64,000 nucleotides of DNA from Micromonospora aurantiaca ATCC 27029. Its GTDB lineage: Bacteria; Actinomycetota; Actinomycetes; Mycobacteriales; Micromonosporaceae. Positions within the stretch are counted from its first letter, which is position 1, and each line of letters starts with the position of its first letter. Position numbers and translations under genes: made by a program. Below are positions 7,681-16,138 of this stretch, piece after piece. Location: contig NC_014391.1 of the NCBI RefSeq assembly GCF_000145235.1, positions 3,418,001 through 3,482,000 of the forward strand, in the 5' to 3' direction. The notes under the pieces were generated by a model. It ran no database searches. It was given only the letters and a program-made list of their open reading frames with translations, and was not told where the DNA came from.

Positions 7681-8883
7681 GTGACACGCGAATTCGTGAA
7701 CTGGTCCGGCAGTCTCCGCTTCACGCCGGCGGACCGGGCCGAGCCGGCCGACGAGGCCGAGGTGTGCGACCTGGTGCGCCGTGCCCGGGCCACCGGCGCC
7801 ACCATCCGTCCGGTCGGTTCGGGGCACTCGTCCAGCCCGCTGGTGCGTACCGACGGGATCCTGCTCGGCCTGGACCGGCTGTCCGGCGTGATCTCCGACG
7901 ACGGGCGGCTCGCGACCGCGTGGGCCGGCACCAAGCTCCGGGCGCTCGGTGAGGGGCTCTACGACGCCGGGCTGGCCATGGACAACCTGGGTGACGTCGA
8001 CTACCAGTCGATCGCCGGGGCGACCGCCACCGGCACCCACGGCACCGGCATCGGCTTCGGGAACCTGAGCACCCAGGTCACCGGCGTACGCCTGGTCACC
8101 GGCACCGGCGACGTGCTGGACGTGGACGCGCGCCGCAACCCGGACCTGCTGCCCGCCGTCCGTCTCTCCCTCGGCGCGCTGGGCGTGATCACCCGGATCA
8201 CGCTCGACGTGCAGCCGACCTATCAGCTGCACCGCCGTTCCTGGTGCACGCACCTCGACTGGACCCTGGACCACCTCGCCGAGCTCCAGCACACCAACCG
8301 CAACATGGACTTCTACTGGTACCCGCGCAGCGACCGGACGCAGATCCGGGTGATCAACCGCATCGACACGGACGCCGCGCCGGACCGGGCGGACGTCCGG
8401 TTGCCGGACGGCGAGCCCCGGCAGAGCCAGGTCGGGCCGACCCACCGCACCATTCCCCGGGACCGGGAGCTGCGCTTCGAGGAGATCGAGTACATGCTGC
8501 CGTCGGAGGCGTTCCCGGCGTGCTTCGCCGAGGTACGCCGCCGGGTGCGCGACCGGCACCGCCGGGTGGCCGCCTGGCGGGTGCTGGTGCGCACCATCGC
8601 CGCGGACGACATCTGGCTCAGCAACGCCTACGGCCGGCCCACCACCACGATCGCCTGCCTGCAGAACACCTCACTGCCGTACGAGGAGTACTTCCGGGAC
8701 GTGGAGGCGGTGTTCCGGCACTACGGCGGGCGCCCGCACTGGGGCAAGAAGCACTGGCTCGGCGCGGGGGAACTGCGTCCCCTCTTTCCCCGCTGGGACG
8801 ACTTCCAGGCGGTGCGCCGCCGGCTCGACCCGGACGGGGTGTTCCTCACGCCGGACCTGGCCCGGCTGCTGGAGGAGCAGTGA
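7681..8883 (+). CDS. FAD-dependent D-arabinono-1,4-lactone/L-gulonolactone oxidase family protein
   Basis: A 400-residue oxidoreductase of the vanillyl-alcohol oxidase flavoprotein class. The FAD-binding half is clear: IRPVGSGHSSSPLVRTDG (residues about 40-57), DYQSIAGATATGTHGTG (pyrophosphate loop, about 108-124), and LRLSLGALGVITRITL-like sequence near 165. The C-terminal half has the ALO family's conserved ending, RPHWGKKHWLGAGELRPLFPRWDDF, including the HWGK catalytic region. Such enzymes oxidise aldonolactones or related polyols with oxygen. GTG 7681 is the start. Its stop overlaps the next gene by 4 bp, so the two are translationally coupled. Confidence 0.85.
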   Translation: MTREFVNWSGSLRFTPADRAEPADEAEVCDLVRRARATGATIRPVGSGHSSSPLVRTDGILLGLDRLSGVISDDGRLATAWAGTKLRALGEGLYDAGLAMDNLGDVDYQSIAGATATGTHGTGIGFGNLSTQVTGVRLVTGTGDVLDVDARRNPDLLPAVRLSLGALGVITRITLDVQPTYQLHRRSWCTHLDWTLDHLAELQHTNRNMDFYWYPRSDRTQIRVINRIDTDAAPDRADVRLPDGEPRQSQVGPTHRTIPRDRELRFEEIEYMLPSEAFPACFAEVRRRVRDRHRRVAAWRVLVRTIAADDIWLSNAYGRPTTTIACLQNTSLPYEEYFRDVEAVFRHYGGRPHWGKKHWLGAGELRPLFPRWDDFQAVRRRLDPDGVFLTPDLARLLEEQ

Positions 8884-9257
8884 GCGCGCCCGTCGGCGCC
8901 CGGGTCTGGGTGGTGCCCGGCGGGCACGTGCCGTTCCCCGCGCACGGCCCGGAACCGGCGTTCACCGCCTTCGACCAGCTCTGCGTGCTCAACGCAGGTG
9001 ACCGGGACGCCGCTGTGGAACTGGACTTCTACTACCAGGACACCGAGCCGGTGGGGCCGTACCGGCTGCTGGTCGGCGCCCGCCGCATCCGGCACGTCCG
9101 GGTCAACGACCTGATCGATCCGGAGGCCGTGCGGCTGGACCGGCCGTACGGCTGCGTGCTGCGCTCCCCGGTGCCGGTGGTGGTGCAGTTCCTGCGCCAG
9201 GACACCCGGCTGCCCGGTGTGGTGGCGCTGACCGGCACGATGGCGTACCCCGGATGA
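8880..9257 (+). CDS. Sensory-rhodopsin-transducer family protein
   Basis: A 125-residue beta-rich soluble protein. The features GPEPAFTAFDQLCVLNAGDRDA, FYYQDTEPVGPYRLLVGARR, RHVRVNDLIDPE and the ending SPVPVVVQFLRQDTR match the Anabaena sensory rhodopsin transducer family, a tetrameric beta-sandwich with a proposed sugar-like ligand site. GTG 8880 is preceded by GGAGGAG at 8871-8877 and overlaps the oxidase stop as GTGA. No rhodopsin is encoded in the window, so a role with the oxidase, perhaps sensing or handling a sugar acid, is more likely than photosignalling. Confidence 0.75.
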   Translation: MSAPVGARVWVVPGGHVPFPAHGPEPAFTAFDQLCVLNAGDRDAAVELDFYYQDTEPVGPYRLLVGARRIRHVRVNDLIDPEAVRLDRPYGCVLRSPVPVVVQFLRQDTRLPGVVALTGTMAYPG

Positions 9258-9290
9258 GATTCGAGCGGTCGGCCGCGGGTACCCCGGTAT

Positions 9291-10391
9291 ATGCGGGCTG
9301 CCGTCGACCGGGTGCGTGATGTGGGTCTGACCGGTCACCGGAGGCTGCGGACGTACTTCCTCGTGGCGGTCCAGGCCGGCCTGGCCGCCGCGCTGGCCTG
9401 GACGGTCGCCCGGGAGGTGCTCGGCAACCCGGACCCGACGTTCGCGCCGGCCGCGGCGGTGAGCGTCATCGCCGCCTCGCTCGGCAACCGCACCCGGCGG
9501 ACCGTGGAGCTGGTGGCCGGTGTCGTGCTCGGCATCGTCGTCGGTGACCTGCTGGTGAGTCTCCTGGGCACCGGGCCGTGGCAGACCGGCGTGATCGTGT
9601 TCCTGGCGGTCACCGCGGCGGTGCTCGTCCGCGGCACCGGCGCGCTCGTCACCCAGGCCGGCGGTACGGCGGTCCTGGTCGCCACGCTGACCCCGGTGTC
9701 GCCCGACCTGGAGCTGCCCCGGACCGTCAACGCGCTCGTCGGCGGTGTGGTCGGCCTGCTCGTGGTGCTGGTGATCGCGCCGTTGAACCCGCTGCGCGCG
9801 GTCCGCCGCGTCGCCGACCCGGCGCTCGACAGGTTCGCGTGCCAGATGACCGCGTCGGCGGAGGCGCTGGCGCGGGCCGACGTGCGCGCGGCCGACGAGG
9901 TGCTGGCCCGGATGCGCGCCGCCGAGGCGGAGCTGGACCAGATCGACGAGATGGTCACCGCCGCCGACGAGGTGGTGCGGTTCTCCCCGGTGCGCTGGCG
10001 GCGACGGCGGGCCCTGGCCGCGTACCGGCACGGCGCCGAGCACCTGGACCGGGCGTTCCGCAACAGCCGCGGCATGGTCCGCCGGATCGGCACCACGTTG
10101 CGGGACCGGGAGCCGGTGCCGCCGCAGCTACCAGCCGCGCTCGAGCACTTCAGCGAGGCGATCCGGCTGCTGCACCGGGAGTTCCTGGCCGCCGAGGAGC
10201 CGGTCGCCGCCCGGGAGCGGGTGCTGCGCGCGGTGCGCGACGCGGGCGAGGCGTGCCGGCAGGACATCGGCTTCTCCGGCACCATCGTGGTCTCGCAGTT
10301 GCGGACCGTCGCCAACGACCTGCTGCGCGCCACGGGCGTGCCGCCGGACGAGGCCCGCCGGCTCGTCCGCCGGGCGGCCGCGGCCCGCTGA
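9291..10391 (+). CDS. FUSC/aromatic-acid-exporter-like membrane protein
   Basis: A 366-residue protein. Residues about 20-165 form five to six hydrophobic helices, including PTFAPAAAVSVIAASLGNRTRRT, the helix and RT-basic turn typical of the FUSC/ArAE (YhfK-like) half-domain. A 200-residue, largely alpha-helical cytoplasmic domain follows, ending in Arg-rich sequence. Family members are proposed exporters of aromatic or phenolic acids, often working as dimers. It sits alone downstream of the transducer-like gene after a 33-base gap. Confidence 0.75.
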   Translation: MRAAVDRVRDVGLTGHRRLRTYFLVAVQAGLAAALAWTVAREVLGNPDPTFAPAAAVSVIAASLGNRTRRTVELVAGVVLGIVVGDLLVSLLGTGPWQTGVIVFLAVTAAVLVRGTGALVTQAGGTAVLVATLTPVSPDLELPRTVNALVGGVVGLLVVLVIAPLNPLRAVRRVADPALDRFACQMTASAEALARADVRAADEVLARMRAAEAELDQIDEMVTAADEVVRFSPVRWRRRRALAAYRHGAEHLDRAFRNSRGMVRRIGTTLRDREPVPPQLPAALEHFSEAIRLLHREFLAAEEPVAARERVLRAVRDAGEACRQDIGFSGTIVVSQLRTVANDLLRATGVPPDEARRLVRRAAAAR

Positions 10392-10400
10392 GGCGGCCGG

Positions 10401-10655
10401 TCACGCCTCGGTCAGGCGGGACTTCTGCACCTTGCCCATCGCGTTGCGGGCAGCGCGCCGACCAGCCGTACCTGCCGGGGGCGTTTGTGCGCGGACAGGT
10501 GCCGCGCCACGAAGTCGATCAGCTCCGTCTCGGCCACTCCGTCGCCCACCACGTACGCGGTCACCTGCTGGCCCAGGTCGGGGTGGGGCGTGCCGACCAC
10601 CGCGGCCTCCCGGACACCCGGGTGGGCCAGGAGGGCGTCCTCGGCCACCCCTGCC
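10401..10655 (-). pseudogene. Frameshifted C-terminal remnant of an acyl-CoA synthetase (AMP-forming ligase)
   Basis: The minus strand reads a typical ligase C-terminal domain, HPGVREAAVVGTPHPDLGQ, then AYVVGDGVAETELIDFVARH, then LSAHKRPRQVRLVGALP. After that a one-base deletion moves the invariant RNAMGKVQKSRLTEA, which carries the catalytic lysine, into another frame, ending at the stop at 10401-10403. The N-terminal 400 or so residues are missing. A CoA transferase gene begins 50 bases beyond the broken end. The piece is a relic of an AMP-dependent, malonyl-CoA-synthetase-like gene and cannot make a working enzyme. Confidence 0.8.
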
Positions 10656-10706
10656 GGGCGTGCCGTCGGGTATGTGTCATCGTGGTCGGCGGCGAGGGAG
10701 GGTGGC

Positions 10707-11834
10707 ATGTCGGGTCCGTTGCGCGGGGTGCTGGTCGCCGACTTCTCCCGGATCCTCGCCGGGCCGTACGCGACCATGCTCCTGGCCGACCTCGGCGCCG
10801 ACGTGGTCAAGGTGGAGGCGCCCGGCGGGGACGACACCCGCGGCTGGCTGCCCCCGGTGCGCGACGACGTGGCCACCTACTACCTGGCGGTCAACCGCAA
10901 CAAGCGATCGCTGGTGCTCGACCTGACCGATCCCGGCGACCTGACGCTGGCCCACCGGTTGGCCGACCGGGCCGACGTGCTGATCCAGAACTTCCGCCCG
11001 GGCGCGCTGCGCCGCTTCGGCCTCGACCACGGCACGGTCACCGCCCGCAACGCCCGCCTGGTGTACGCCTCGATCAGCGGCTTCGGCGACGCCGGGGGCG
11101 CCGACCTGCCGGGGTACGACCTCATGGTGCAGGCCGCCGCCGGGCTGATGAGCCTCACCGGGGACGCGGACGGCCCGCCCTACAAGGCCGGGGTGGCGGT
11201 GTTCGACGTGATCGCCGGGCTGCACGCGGCGGTCGGGATCCTGGCCGCGCTGCGGCACCGGGAGGAGACCGGTCGCGGGCAGCACGTCACCGTGGACCTG
11301 CTCTCCTCGGCGTTGTCCGGGCTGGTCAACCACGCCAGCGCGTACGTCGCGGGTGCGGCGGCGCCGCACCGGATGGGCAACGCGCACCCGAGCATCGTGC
11401 CGTACGAGCCGCTGCCCACCGCCGACGGCGAGCTGGTGGTGATCGCCGGGAACGACGGCCAGTTCCGTACCCTCTGCGGGGTGCTCGGCGTGCCGGAGCT
11501 GGCCGGCGACGCGCGGTTCCGCGGCAACGCCGACCGGGTCGCGCACCGCGACGAGCTGCGGCCGCTGCTGGTGGCGGCGCTGTCCCGGCGCGGCAGCGCG
11601 GACTGGTTCGCCGAGCTGCGTGCCGCGGGCGTGCCGTGCAGCCCGATCAACTCGGTGGCCGAGGGGGTGGCGCTGGCTCAAGGGCTCGGCCTGGAGCCGG
11701 TGGTGACGACCGGCGGGGTACCGGGGATCCGGAATCCGATCGGCCTGTCTGGGGCGCCACCTCGCTACGACCTGCCGCCGCCGGAGCTGGACGAGCACGG
11801 CGCCGAACTGCGCGCCTGGCTCGCCGCGGAGTGA
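10707..11834 (+). CDS. CaiB/BaiF family (class III) CoA transferase
   Basis: A 375-residue enzyme that should move CoA between a carboxylic acid and an acyl-CoA. The N-terminal LVADFSRILAGPYATMLLADLGADVVKVE is the family signature, NRNKRSLVLDL follows, and the catalytic aspartate is expected in LPGYDLMVQAAAGLMSLTG near residue 140. I chose ATG 10707 because a GAGGG site lies just upstream and the protein then begins LRGVLVADFSR, as usual. The neighbouring acyl-CoA ligase is a relic, so the pathway is probably reduced or supplied elsewhere. The substrate is unknown. Confidence 0.9.
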   Translation: MSGPLRGVLVADFSRILAGPYATMLLADLGADVVKVEAPGGDDTRGWLPPVRDDVATYYLAVNRNKRSLVLDLTDPGDLTLAHRLADRADVLIQNFRPGALRRFGLDHGTVTARNARLVYASISGFGDAGGADLPGYDLMVQAAAGLMSLTGDADGPPYKAGVAVFDVIAGLHAAVGILAALRHREETGRGQHVTVDLLSSALSGLVNHASAYVAGAAAPHRMGNAHPSIVPYEPLPTADGELVVIAGNDGQFRTLCGVLGVPELAGDARFRGNADRVAHRDELRPLLVAALSRRGSADWFAELRAAGVPCSPINSVAEGVALAQGLGLEPVVTTGGVPGIRNPIGLSGAPPRYDLPPPELDEHGAELRAWLAAE

Positions 11835-11849
11835 CCAGCCCGGCCGCCG

Positions 11850-12266
11850 TCAGAGCGTCTCGACCAGCCGGAAGCGTTCCAGCACGGCCGGGGTGTCGTC
11901 GTCCACTGTGAACCCGGGGTCGCCGAGCCAGCCGCGGTAGTCGTCGCCGTGCCAGAACCGTTCGTGGCCGGCGCGCCAGGCGGCGACCGTCTCGAACCCC
12001 TCGCCCTCGTCCCGGGCGTGGTCGAGGTCGACGTCGCCGAGGCGGGCGACGCGGACCTCGACCAGCTCGATCACCGCCACCGGCCGGCCGTCGGAGTCGA
12101 TCACCGCCGAGCGGGTGCCGACGGCCGGTAGCGGCTCACCGTCGATCTCGTAGTCCTGGAGCAGGCCGGTGGTGGTGGTCTTGCTCCCGTCGAGCACCGC
12201 GGCGACGAGCTGGTCGCGCAGCGGGCCGGGGAAGGCGAACTCGAAGGTGGGCAGCTCGGCGTCCAT
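11850..12266 (-). CDS. ASCH-domain protein
   Basis: A 138-residue protein with the ASCH (ASC-1 homology) beta-barrel. Visible are FEFAFPGPLRDQLVAAVLDGSKTTTTG, where the family has the conserved GxKxxT-type motif, GTRSAVIDSDGRPVAVIEL, and the tail AGHERFWHG. ASCH domains are PUA-related and predicted to bind RNA or modified nucleosides. YqfB-type members hydrolyse N4-acetylcytidine, but this is a different, longer subgroup. Start 12266 is the ATG directly before the domain. It is convergent with the CoA transferase and upstream of nothing on its own strand. Confidence 0.8.
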   Translation of the reverse strand: MDAELPTFEFAFPGPLRDQLVAAVLDGSKTTTTGLLQDYEIDGEPLPAVGTRSAVIDSDGRPVAVIELVEVRVARLGDVDLDHARDEGEGFETVAAWRAGHERFWHGDDYRGWLGDPGFTVDDDTPAVLERFRLVETL

Positions 12267-12283
12267 GCGCGGCAGCGTAGCGG

Positions 12284-13303
12284 TCAGCGGCGGCGCAGCG
12301 CCGGGTCGAGCAGGGCGGGCGGGGTGTCGTACTTCTCCTCCGGGGCCAGGTCGACGCCGGGGGCGACGATCGCGTCGATCGCGTCCAGGACGTCGGCGTC
12401 CAGGACGGTGCCCGCGGCGGCGAGCTGGCTGTGCAGGTGTTCCGGCGTGCGCGGACCGATGATCGCGCTGGTCACGGCGGGGTGCGCGGTGACGAAGCCG
12501 AGTGCGAGCTGGATCAGCGTGAGTCCTGCTTCGTCGGCGACACCGGCCAGCCGTTCCACCGCGTCGAGCCGGGCCTGGTTGGCCGGGACCGTGGGGTCGA
12601 AGCGCTGCGGCATGAACGTGGACCGGTGGGTGGTGATCTCGCGGCCGGCCCGGATCGCCCCGGAGAGCCAGCCCGAGGCGAGCGGGCTCCAGACCAGGAC
12701 GCCGAGCCCGTAGTGCTGTGTGACCGGCAGGACGTGTGCCTCGATGCCGCGTTGCAGGATCGAGTAGCTGGGCTGCTCGGTGACGTACCGGCCGAGGTGG
12801 TGCTCGCGGGCCGCCCACTGCGCCTCGACCAGGCGGTGGGCCGGGTAGGTGGAGGTGCCGAAGTACCGGATCTTGCCGGCCTGCCGCAGGTCGGTCAGCG
12901 CCGACAGCGTCTCCTCGTCGCTGGTGGCCGGATCCCAGCGGTGGATCTGGTAGAGGTCCACGTGGTCGACGCCGAGCCGGCGCAGGCTGTCCTCCAGTGC
13001 GGTGACCAGCCAGCGCCGGGAGCCGCCCCGGCGGTTGCGCTCCTCGCCCATGGGCAGGGCGGCCTTCGTCGCCAGCACCACGTCGTCGCGGCGGCCGGCG
13101 ATCGCTCGGCCGACCATCTCCTCGGAGATCCCGTTGCCGTAGGCGTCGGCGGTGTCGATCAGGTTGATCCCGGCGTCGAGTGCGGCCCCGACGAGCGCGG
13201 TGGCCTCGTCCTGGGTGGTGCGCCCGATCGGGCCGAGGTTCATGGCGCCCAGCGCGAGCGTGCTGACCTGTACGCCGGTGCGGCCCAGGGTGCGGTACTG
13301 CAT
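12284..13303 (-). CDS. Aldo/keto reductase
   Basis: A 339-residue NADPH-dependent TIM-barrel oxidoreductase. The catalytic tetrad is visible: D in NLIDTADAYGNG, Y within the same motif, K in VVLATKAALPMG, and H in VDLYQIHRWD. The C-terminal cofactor region includes VTSAIIGPRTPEHL. The start ATG 13301-13303 faces a TetR gene 150 bases away, with a palindromic operator between them, so it is probably repressed by that regulator and induced by a reactive carbonyl or xenobiotic. Confidence 0.9.
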   Translation of the reverse strand: MQYRTLGRTGVQVSTLALGAMNLGPIGRTTQDEATALVGAALDAGINLIDTADAYGNGISEEMVGRAIAGRRDDVVLATKAALPMGEERNRRGGSRRWLVTALEDSLRRLGVDHVDLYQIHRWDPATSDEETLSALTDLRQAGKIRYFGTSTYPAHRLVEAQWAAREHHLGRYVTEQPSYSILQRGIEAHVLPVTQHYGLGVLVWSPLASGWLSGAIRAGREITTHRSTFMPQRFDPTVPANQARLDAVERLAGVADEAGLTLIQLALGFVTAHPAVTSAIIGPRTPEHLHSQLAAAGTVLDADVLDAIDAIVAPGVDLAPEEKYDTPPALLDPALRRR

Positions 13304-13402
13304 GGGGTGTCCCTCCGGTGGCCGCGACGGGCGCGGCCTGACTCGGTGATCTCTCGTCCCGCCTGGCATGATGGCCATGCGGAACATTGCTCCGGTAACG
13401 AT

Positions 13403-13419
13403 ACGGAACGCTGTTCCGT
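13403..13419. promoter_or_regulatory. TetR-type operator palindrome ACGGAAC-GCT-GTTCCGT
   Basis: A perfect 7-bp inverted repeat with a 3-base centre, located between the divergent aldo/keto reductase and TetR genes, 34 bases before the regulator start. A weaker half-related copy (CGGAAC then TCCG) lies at about 13380-13392. The size and symmetry match operators of small TetR dimers, so it should control both genes. Confidence 0.7.
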
Positions 13420-13452
13420 TTGACAACCGCAGTCCAGGAGAGGACGCCGAAC

Positions 13453-14028
13453 GTGACCGACACCACCGGGCCGGGCCGACGCCGGGCCGACGCGCGGCGC
13501 AACCAGCGCTCGCTGCTCGACGCCGCCGCCGCGGTGTTCGTCGCCTCCGGCGTCGAGGCCCCGGTACGCGACATCGCCGCCGCCGCAGGCGTCGGCGTGG
13601 GTACGGTCTACCGGCACTTCCCGACCCGCGCCGACCTCGTGGTCGCGGTGTACCGGCACCAGGTCGAGGCGTGCGCCGAAGCCGGCCCGGTCTGCCTGGC
13701 GCAGGCACCCACCCCGTACGCCGCGCTGACCCGGTGGATCGACCAGTTCGTCGACCTGCTGGTCACCAAGCACGGGCTCGCCGCGGCGCTGCGCGCGGAC
13801 AGCGGGCAGTTCGACGCGCTGCACGGCTACTTCGTCGACCGGCTGGTGCCGGTCTGCGCCGCTCTGCTGGACGCCGCGGCCGAGGCCGGCGAGATCCGCC
13901 GGGACGTCGACGCGTACCAACTGCTGCGCGGCGTCGGGAACCTCTGCATCGGCGCGGACAGCGATCCCCGCTACGACGCGCGCCGGCTGGTCGGCCTGCT
14001 GCTCGCCGGGCTGCGGTACCGGGACTGA
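13453..14028 (+). CDS. TetR/AcrR family transcriptional regulator
   Basis: A 191-residue repressor. The N-terminal DNA-binding domain is clear: RNQRSLLDAAAAVF then VRDIAAAAGVGVGTVYRHFP, the helix-turn-helix, at about residues 17-62. The ligand domain is helical and ends LLAGLRYRD. GTG 13453 is preferred because AGGAGAGGA at 13436-13444 is well placed; an in-frame TTG at 13420 would overlap the operator and lacks a site. It probably represses itself and the divergent aldo/keto reductase. Confidence 0.9.
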   Translation: MTDTTGPGRRRADARRNQRSLLDAAAAVFVASGVEAPVRDIAAAAGVGVGTVYRHFPTRADLVVAVYRHQVEACAEAGPVCLAQAPTPYAALTRWIDQFVDLLVTKHGLAAALRADSGQFDALHGYFVDRLVPVCAALLDAAAEAGEIRRDVDAYQLLRGVGNLCIGADSDPRYDARRLVGLLLAGLRYRD

Positions 14029-14036
14029 CCGCCTGC

Positions 14037-14915
14037 TCAGCCGGCGGGCGGCAGCCGCCGGTCGAGCCAGTCCAGCAGGACCCGTTCGTACTGCGGGCTG
14101 ACGCTGTCCAGATCCTCGCCCTCGCCGAGCGTGGGGGCATGGTCGCAGCCGGCCAGCCGGGCCACCGTCAGCTCGGCGTCGCGCGCCGCCCGCCGCCACA
14201 CCGCGAGGCTGTCCTCGATCGGGATCCACGCGTCGGTCTCGCCGTAGCAGAGCAGCACGGGGCACGTCAGCCGCGCCAGCACCGGCGCCGGGTCGTAGTC
14301 CATGTCGGTCCAGGTGCCGGGCGTCGCGGGCAGTTCGTTCGGCAGGAACGCCAGCGGGAACCACCGGCGGCGGGCCGCCGCGTCGATCGCCGCCTGTGCC
14401 TCCGCGCGCGGCACGTCGCCGCGCTGGAATCCCTCGGCGACGCGGCGCAGCTCGGCCAGCTCGGCGAGGTCGGCCGGGCCGTAGCCGTTGCGGCGGAGCT
14501 GCTCGGCGGTGCCGTGGCGCATCTGGACCGCGGGGCTCACCGCGCTGCACCCCACCAGCACCAGGAAGTCGACCGGGTGCCGGACGGCGGTCAGGGCCGC
14601 CGCCCACGCGCCCTGGCTGAAACCCCACAGCCCGACCGGCGGCGACCCGACGTGCCGGCGCAGCTCCGCCACGGCCGCCGACGCGTCCTCGGCCTGGTCG
14701 GCCAGCGGCACGTCGTGTCCGTCGATCCGAGGGCGGCGGTCGTAGCGCAGCACCGCGATCCCGGCCGGAGGCAGCAGCCGGGCCAGATGGGCGTAGAGGA
14801 AGTAGGAGTGCTGCTCGGCGTGCGAGCCGTGCAGCACCACCAGGCCGCCGCGTACCGGCCCGGCCGGCAGGTCGAGGACCGCCGGCAGGCCCGCCGTGCC
14901 GACTGTCGTCTCCAT
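14037..14915 (-). CDS. Alpha/beta hydrolase (dienelactone hydrolase-like)
   Basis: A 292-residue soluble hydrolase. The oxyanion region is GGLVVLHGSHAEQH (about residues 23-36), the nucleophile elbow is LWGFSQGAW (serine near residue 100), the acid is in LLCYGETDAWIPIEDS (about 225), and the histidine in AGCDHAPTLG (about 262). The fold and GFSQG motif suit an esterase or peptidase-like enzyme acting on a small ester or lactone, but no specific substrate can be named. It is convergent with the TetR gene, 8 bases away. Confidence 0.8.
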   Translation of the reverse strand: METTVGTAGLPAVLDLPAGPVRGGLVVLHGSHAEQHSYFLYAHLARLLPPAGIAVLRYDRRPRIDGHDVPLADQAEDASAAVAELRRHVGSPPVGLWGFSQGAWAAALTAVRHPVDFLVLVGCSAVSPAVQMRHGTAEQLRRNGYGPADLAELAELRRVAEGFQRGDVPRAEAQAAIDAAARRRWFPLAFLPNELPATPGTWTDMDYDPAPVLARLTCPVLLCYGETDAWIPIEDSLAVWRRAARDAELTVARLAGCDHAPTLGEGEDLDSVSPQYERVLLDWLDRRLPPAG

Positions 14916-15023
14916 GCCGGGCAGTGAACCACGAACCGTCCCGCCCGGTGGTCCCGGCCGCCGTCCGGGACACCCGCGTGCGTACGCTGACCAGGTACGC
15001 CGCCGCGACCGTGGAGAACCGCC

Positions 15024-15560
15024 ATGACCAGCCCCGCACCCCGTACCGTCCGGGTCGCCCGTCCCGAAGACGTGGCAGCCCTCGTCGACCTGATCGAGTC
15101 GGCGTACCGGGGTGAGCGCAGCCGGCAGGGCTGGACCCACGAGGCGGACCTGCTGGCCGGGCAGCGCACCGACCCGGCGATGGTGACCGCCGCGGTCACC
15201 GGCCCGGACGGCGTGGTGCTGGTCGCCGAGCAGGACGGCGACCTGGTGGCCTGCTGCCAGCTGGAGCGCCGCGACGACCACGTCTACTTCGGGATGTTCG
15301 CTGTCGCGCCCGGCCGGCAGGGCGGCGGCGTGGGCCGGGATCTGCTGGCCGAGGCCGAGCGCTACGCGGCCGAGCAGTGGCACGCCGGTGAGATGCGGAT
15401 GACCGTGATCGTCCAGCGCGACGACCTGATCGGCTGGTACGAGCGGCGCGGTTACGTCCGCACCGGCGAGCTGAGCCCGTTCCCGTACGGCGACGAGCGG
15501 TTCGGCGTGCCGCTGCGGGCGGACCTGGCGTTCGAGACGCTGCGCAAGAAGCTCGGCTGA
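15024..15560 (+). CDS. GNAT family N-acetyltransferase
   Basis: A 178-residue acetyl-CoA-dependent transferase. The acetyl-CoA binding motif A is FAVAPGRQGGGVGRDLLAEAE (about residues 92-112), preceded by strands carrying VLVAEQDGDLVACCQLE and followed by a C-terminal IGWYERRGYVRTGE motif B. GNAT enzymes acetylate amines on small molecules or proteins; the substrate is not predictable. ATG 15024 is the only sensible start. It ends one base before the convergent YjbR-like gene. Confidence 0.9.
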   Translation: MTSPAPRTVRVARPEDVAALVDLIESAYRGERSRQGWTHEADLLAGQRTDPAMVTAAVTGPDGVVLVAEQDGDLVACCQLERRDDHVYFGMFAVAPGRQGGGVGRDLLAEAERYAAEQWHAGEMRMTVIVQRDDLIGWYERRGYVRTGELSPFPYGDERFGVPLRADLAFETLRKKLG

Positions 15561-15561
15561 C

Positions 15562-15972
15562 TCAGCCCGGCCGGTCGACGAGCGCGACCAGTTTCTTCGG
15601 GGCCAGCACGCAGTAGCTCTCGGTGAGCAGTTCGGCGACCTCGGTCCCGTCCGTGTCCGCGTCCAGCCGCAGGCCGACCACGTCGGCGGCCCAGTCCGGC
15701 TTGAAGAAGTGCGGCCCGGCCGCGAGCAGCCCGGCGATCTCGTCGCCGGGGGAGCGGAACGTCATCACGCAGACCGGCTCGTCGGTCGCCGCGGCCCGTG
15801 CGTACGCCGCCTGGTGGCCCGGGTCGACGGTGAGCACGTGGGCGAACGTGCGGCCGCGGACGCGCCACCGGACGCCCACCCAGGCCGCCTCCTCGTAGGT
15901 CTCCGGCAGGCCGAGGCAGACCGGCCGCAGGCGGTCGAGGTGCTCGGGCGGGACGTCTCCGGGGCCGGTCAT
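15562..15972 (-). CDS. MmcQ/YjbR family protein
   Basis: A 136-residue protein beginning MTGPGDVPPEHLDRLRPVC with the family's LPETYEEAAW motif near residue 22, a FAHVL strand, and a C-terminal GPHFFKPDWAADVVGLRLD then LLTESYCVLAPKKL. YjbR/MmcQ proteins have a CyaY-like fold and are sometimes called DNA-binding, though their role is not settled. It is convergent with the acetyltransferase and carries no operon partner. Confidence 0.8.
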   Translation of the reverse strand: MTGPGDVPPEHLDRLRPVCLGLPETYEEAAWVGVRWRVRGRTFAHVLTVDPGHQAAYARAAATDEPVCVMTFRSPGDEIAGLLAAGPHFFKPDWAADVVGLRLDADTDGTEVAELLTESYCVLAPKKLVALVDRPG

Positions 15973-16138
15973 GCGCGCAGGCTAGCCGCACCCCCCGACA
16001 TTCCGGCCGCACCGGCGTGGCGGCGCCGCCGCCGCCCGTCCGACCGGGAAATGTCGTAGCCGGGGAGTACGACAGCGATGAGTTTCGGTGAGCCGCACGG
16101 TCATTGCGGGGAGAACCCCTCGGACGAGAGGACGAGAC

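Noticed and set aside
8880-9257. Phototaxis or rhodopsin signalling system
   Set aside because: Only the transducer-like gene is present; there is no seven-helix retinal protein in the window.
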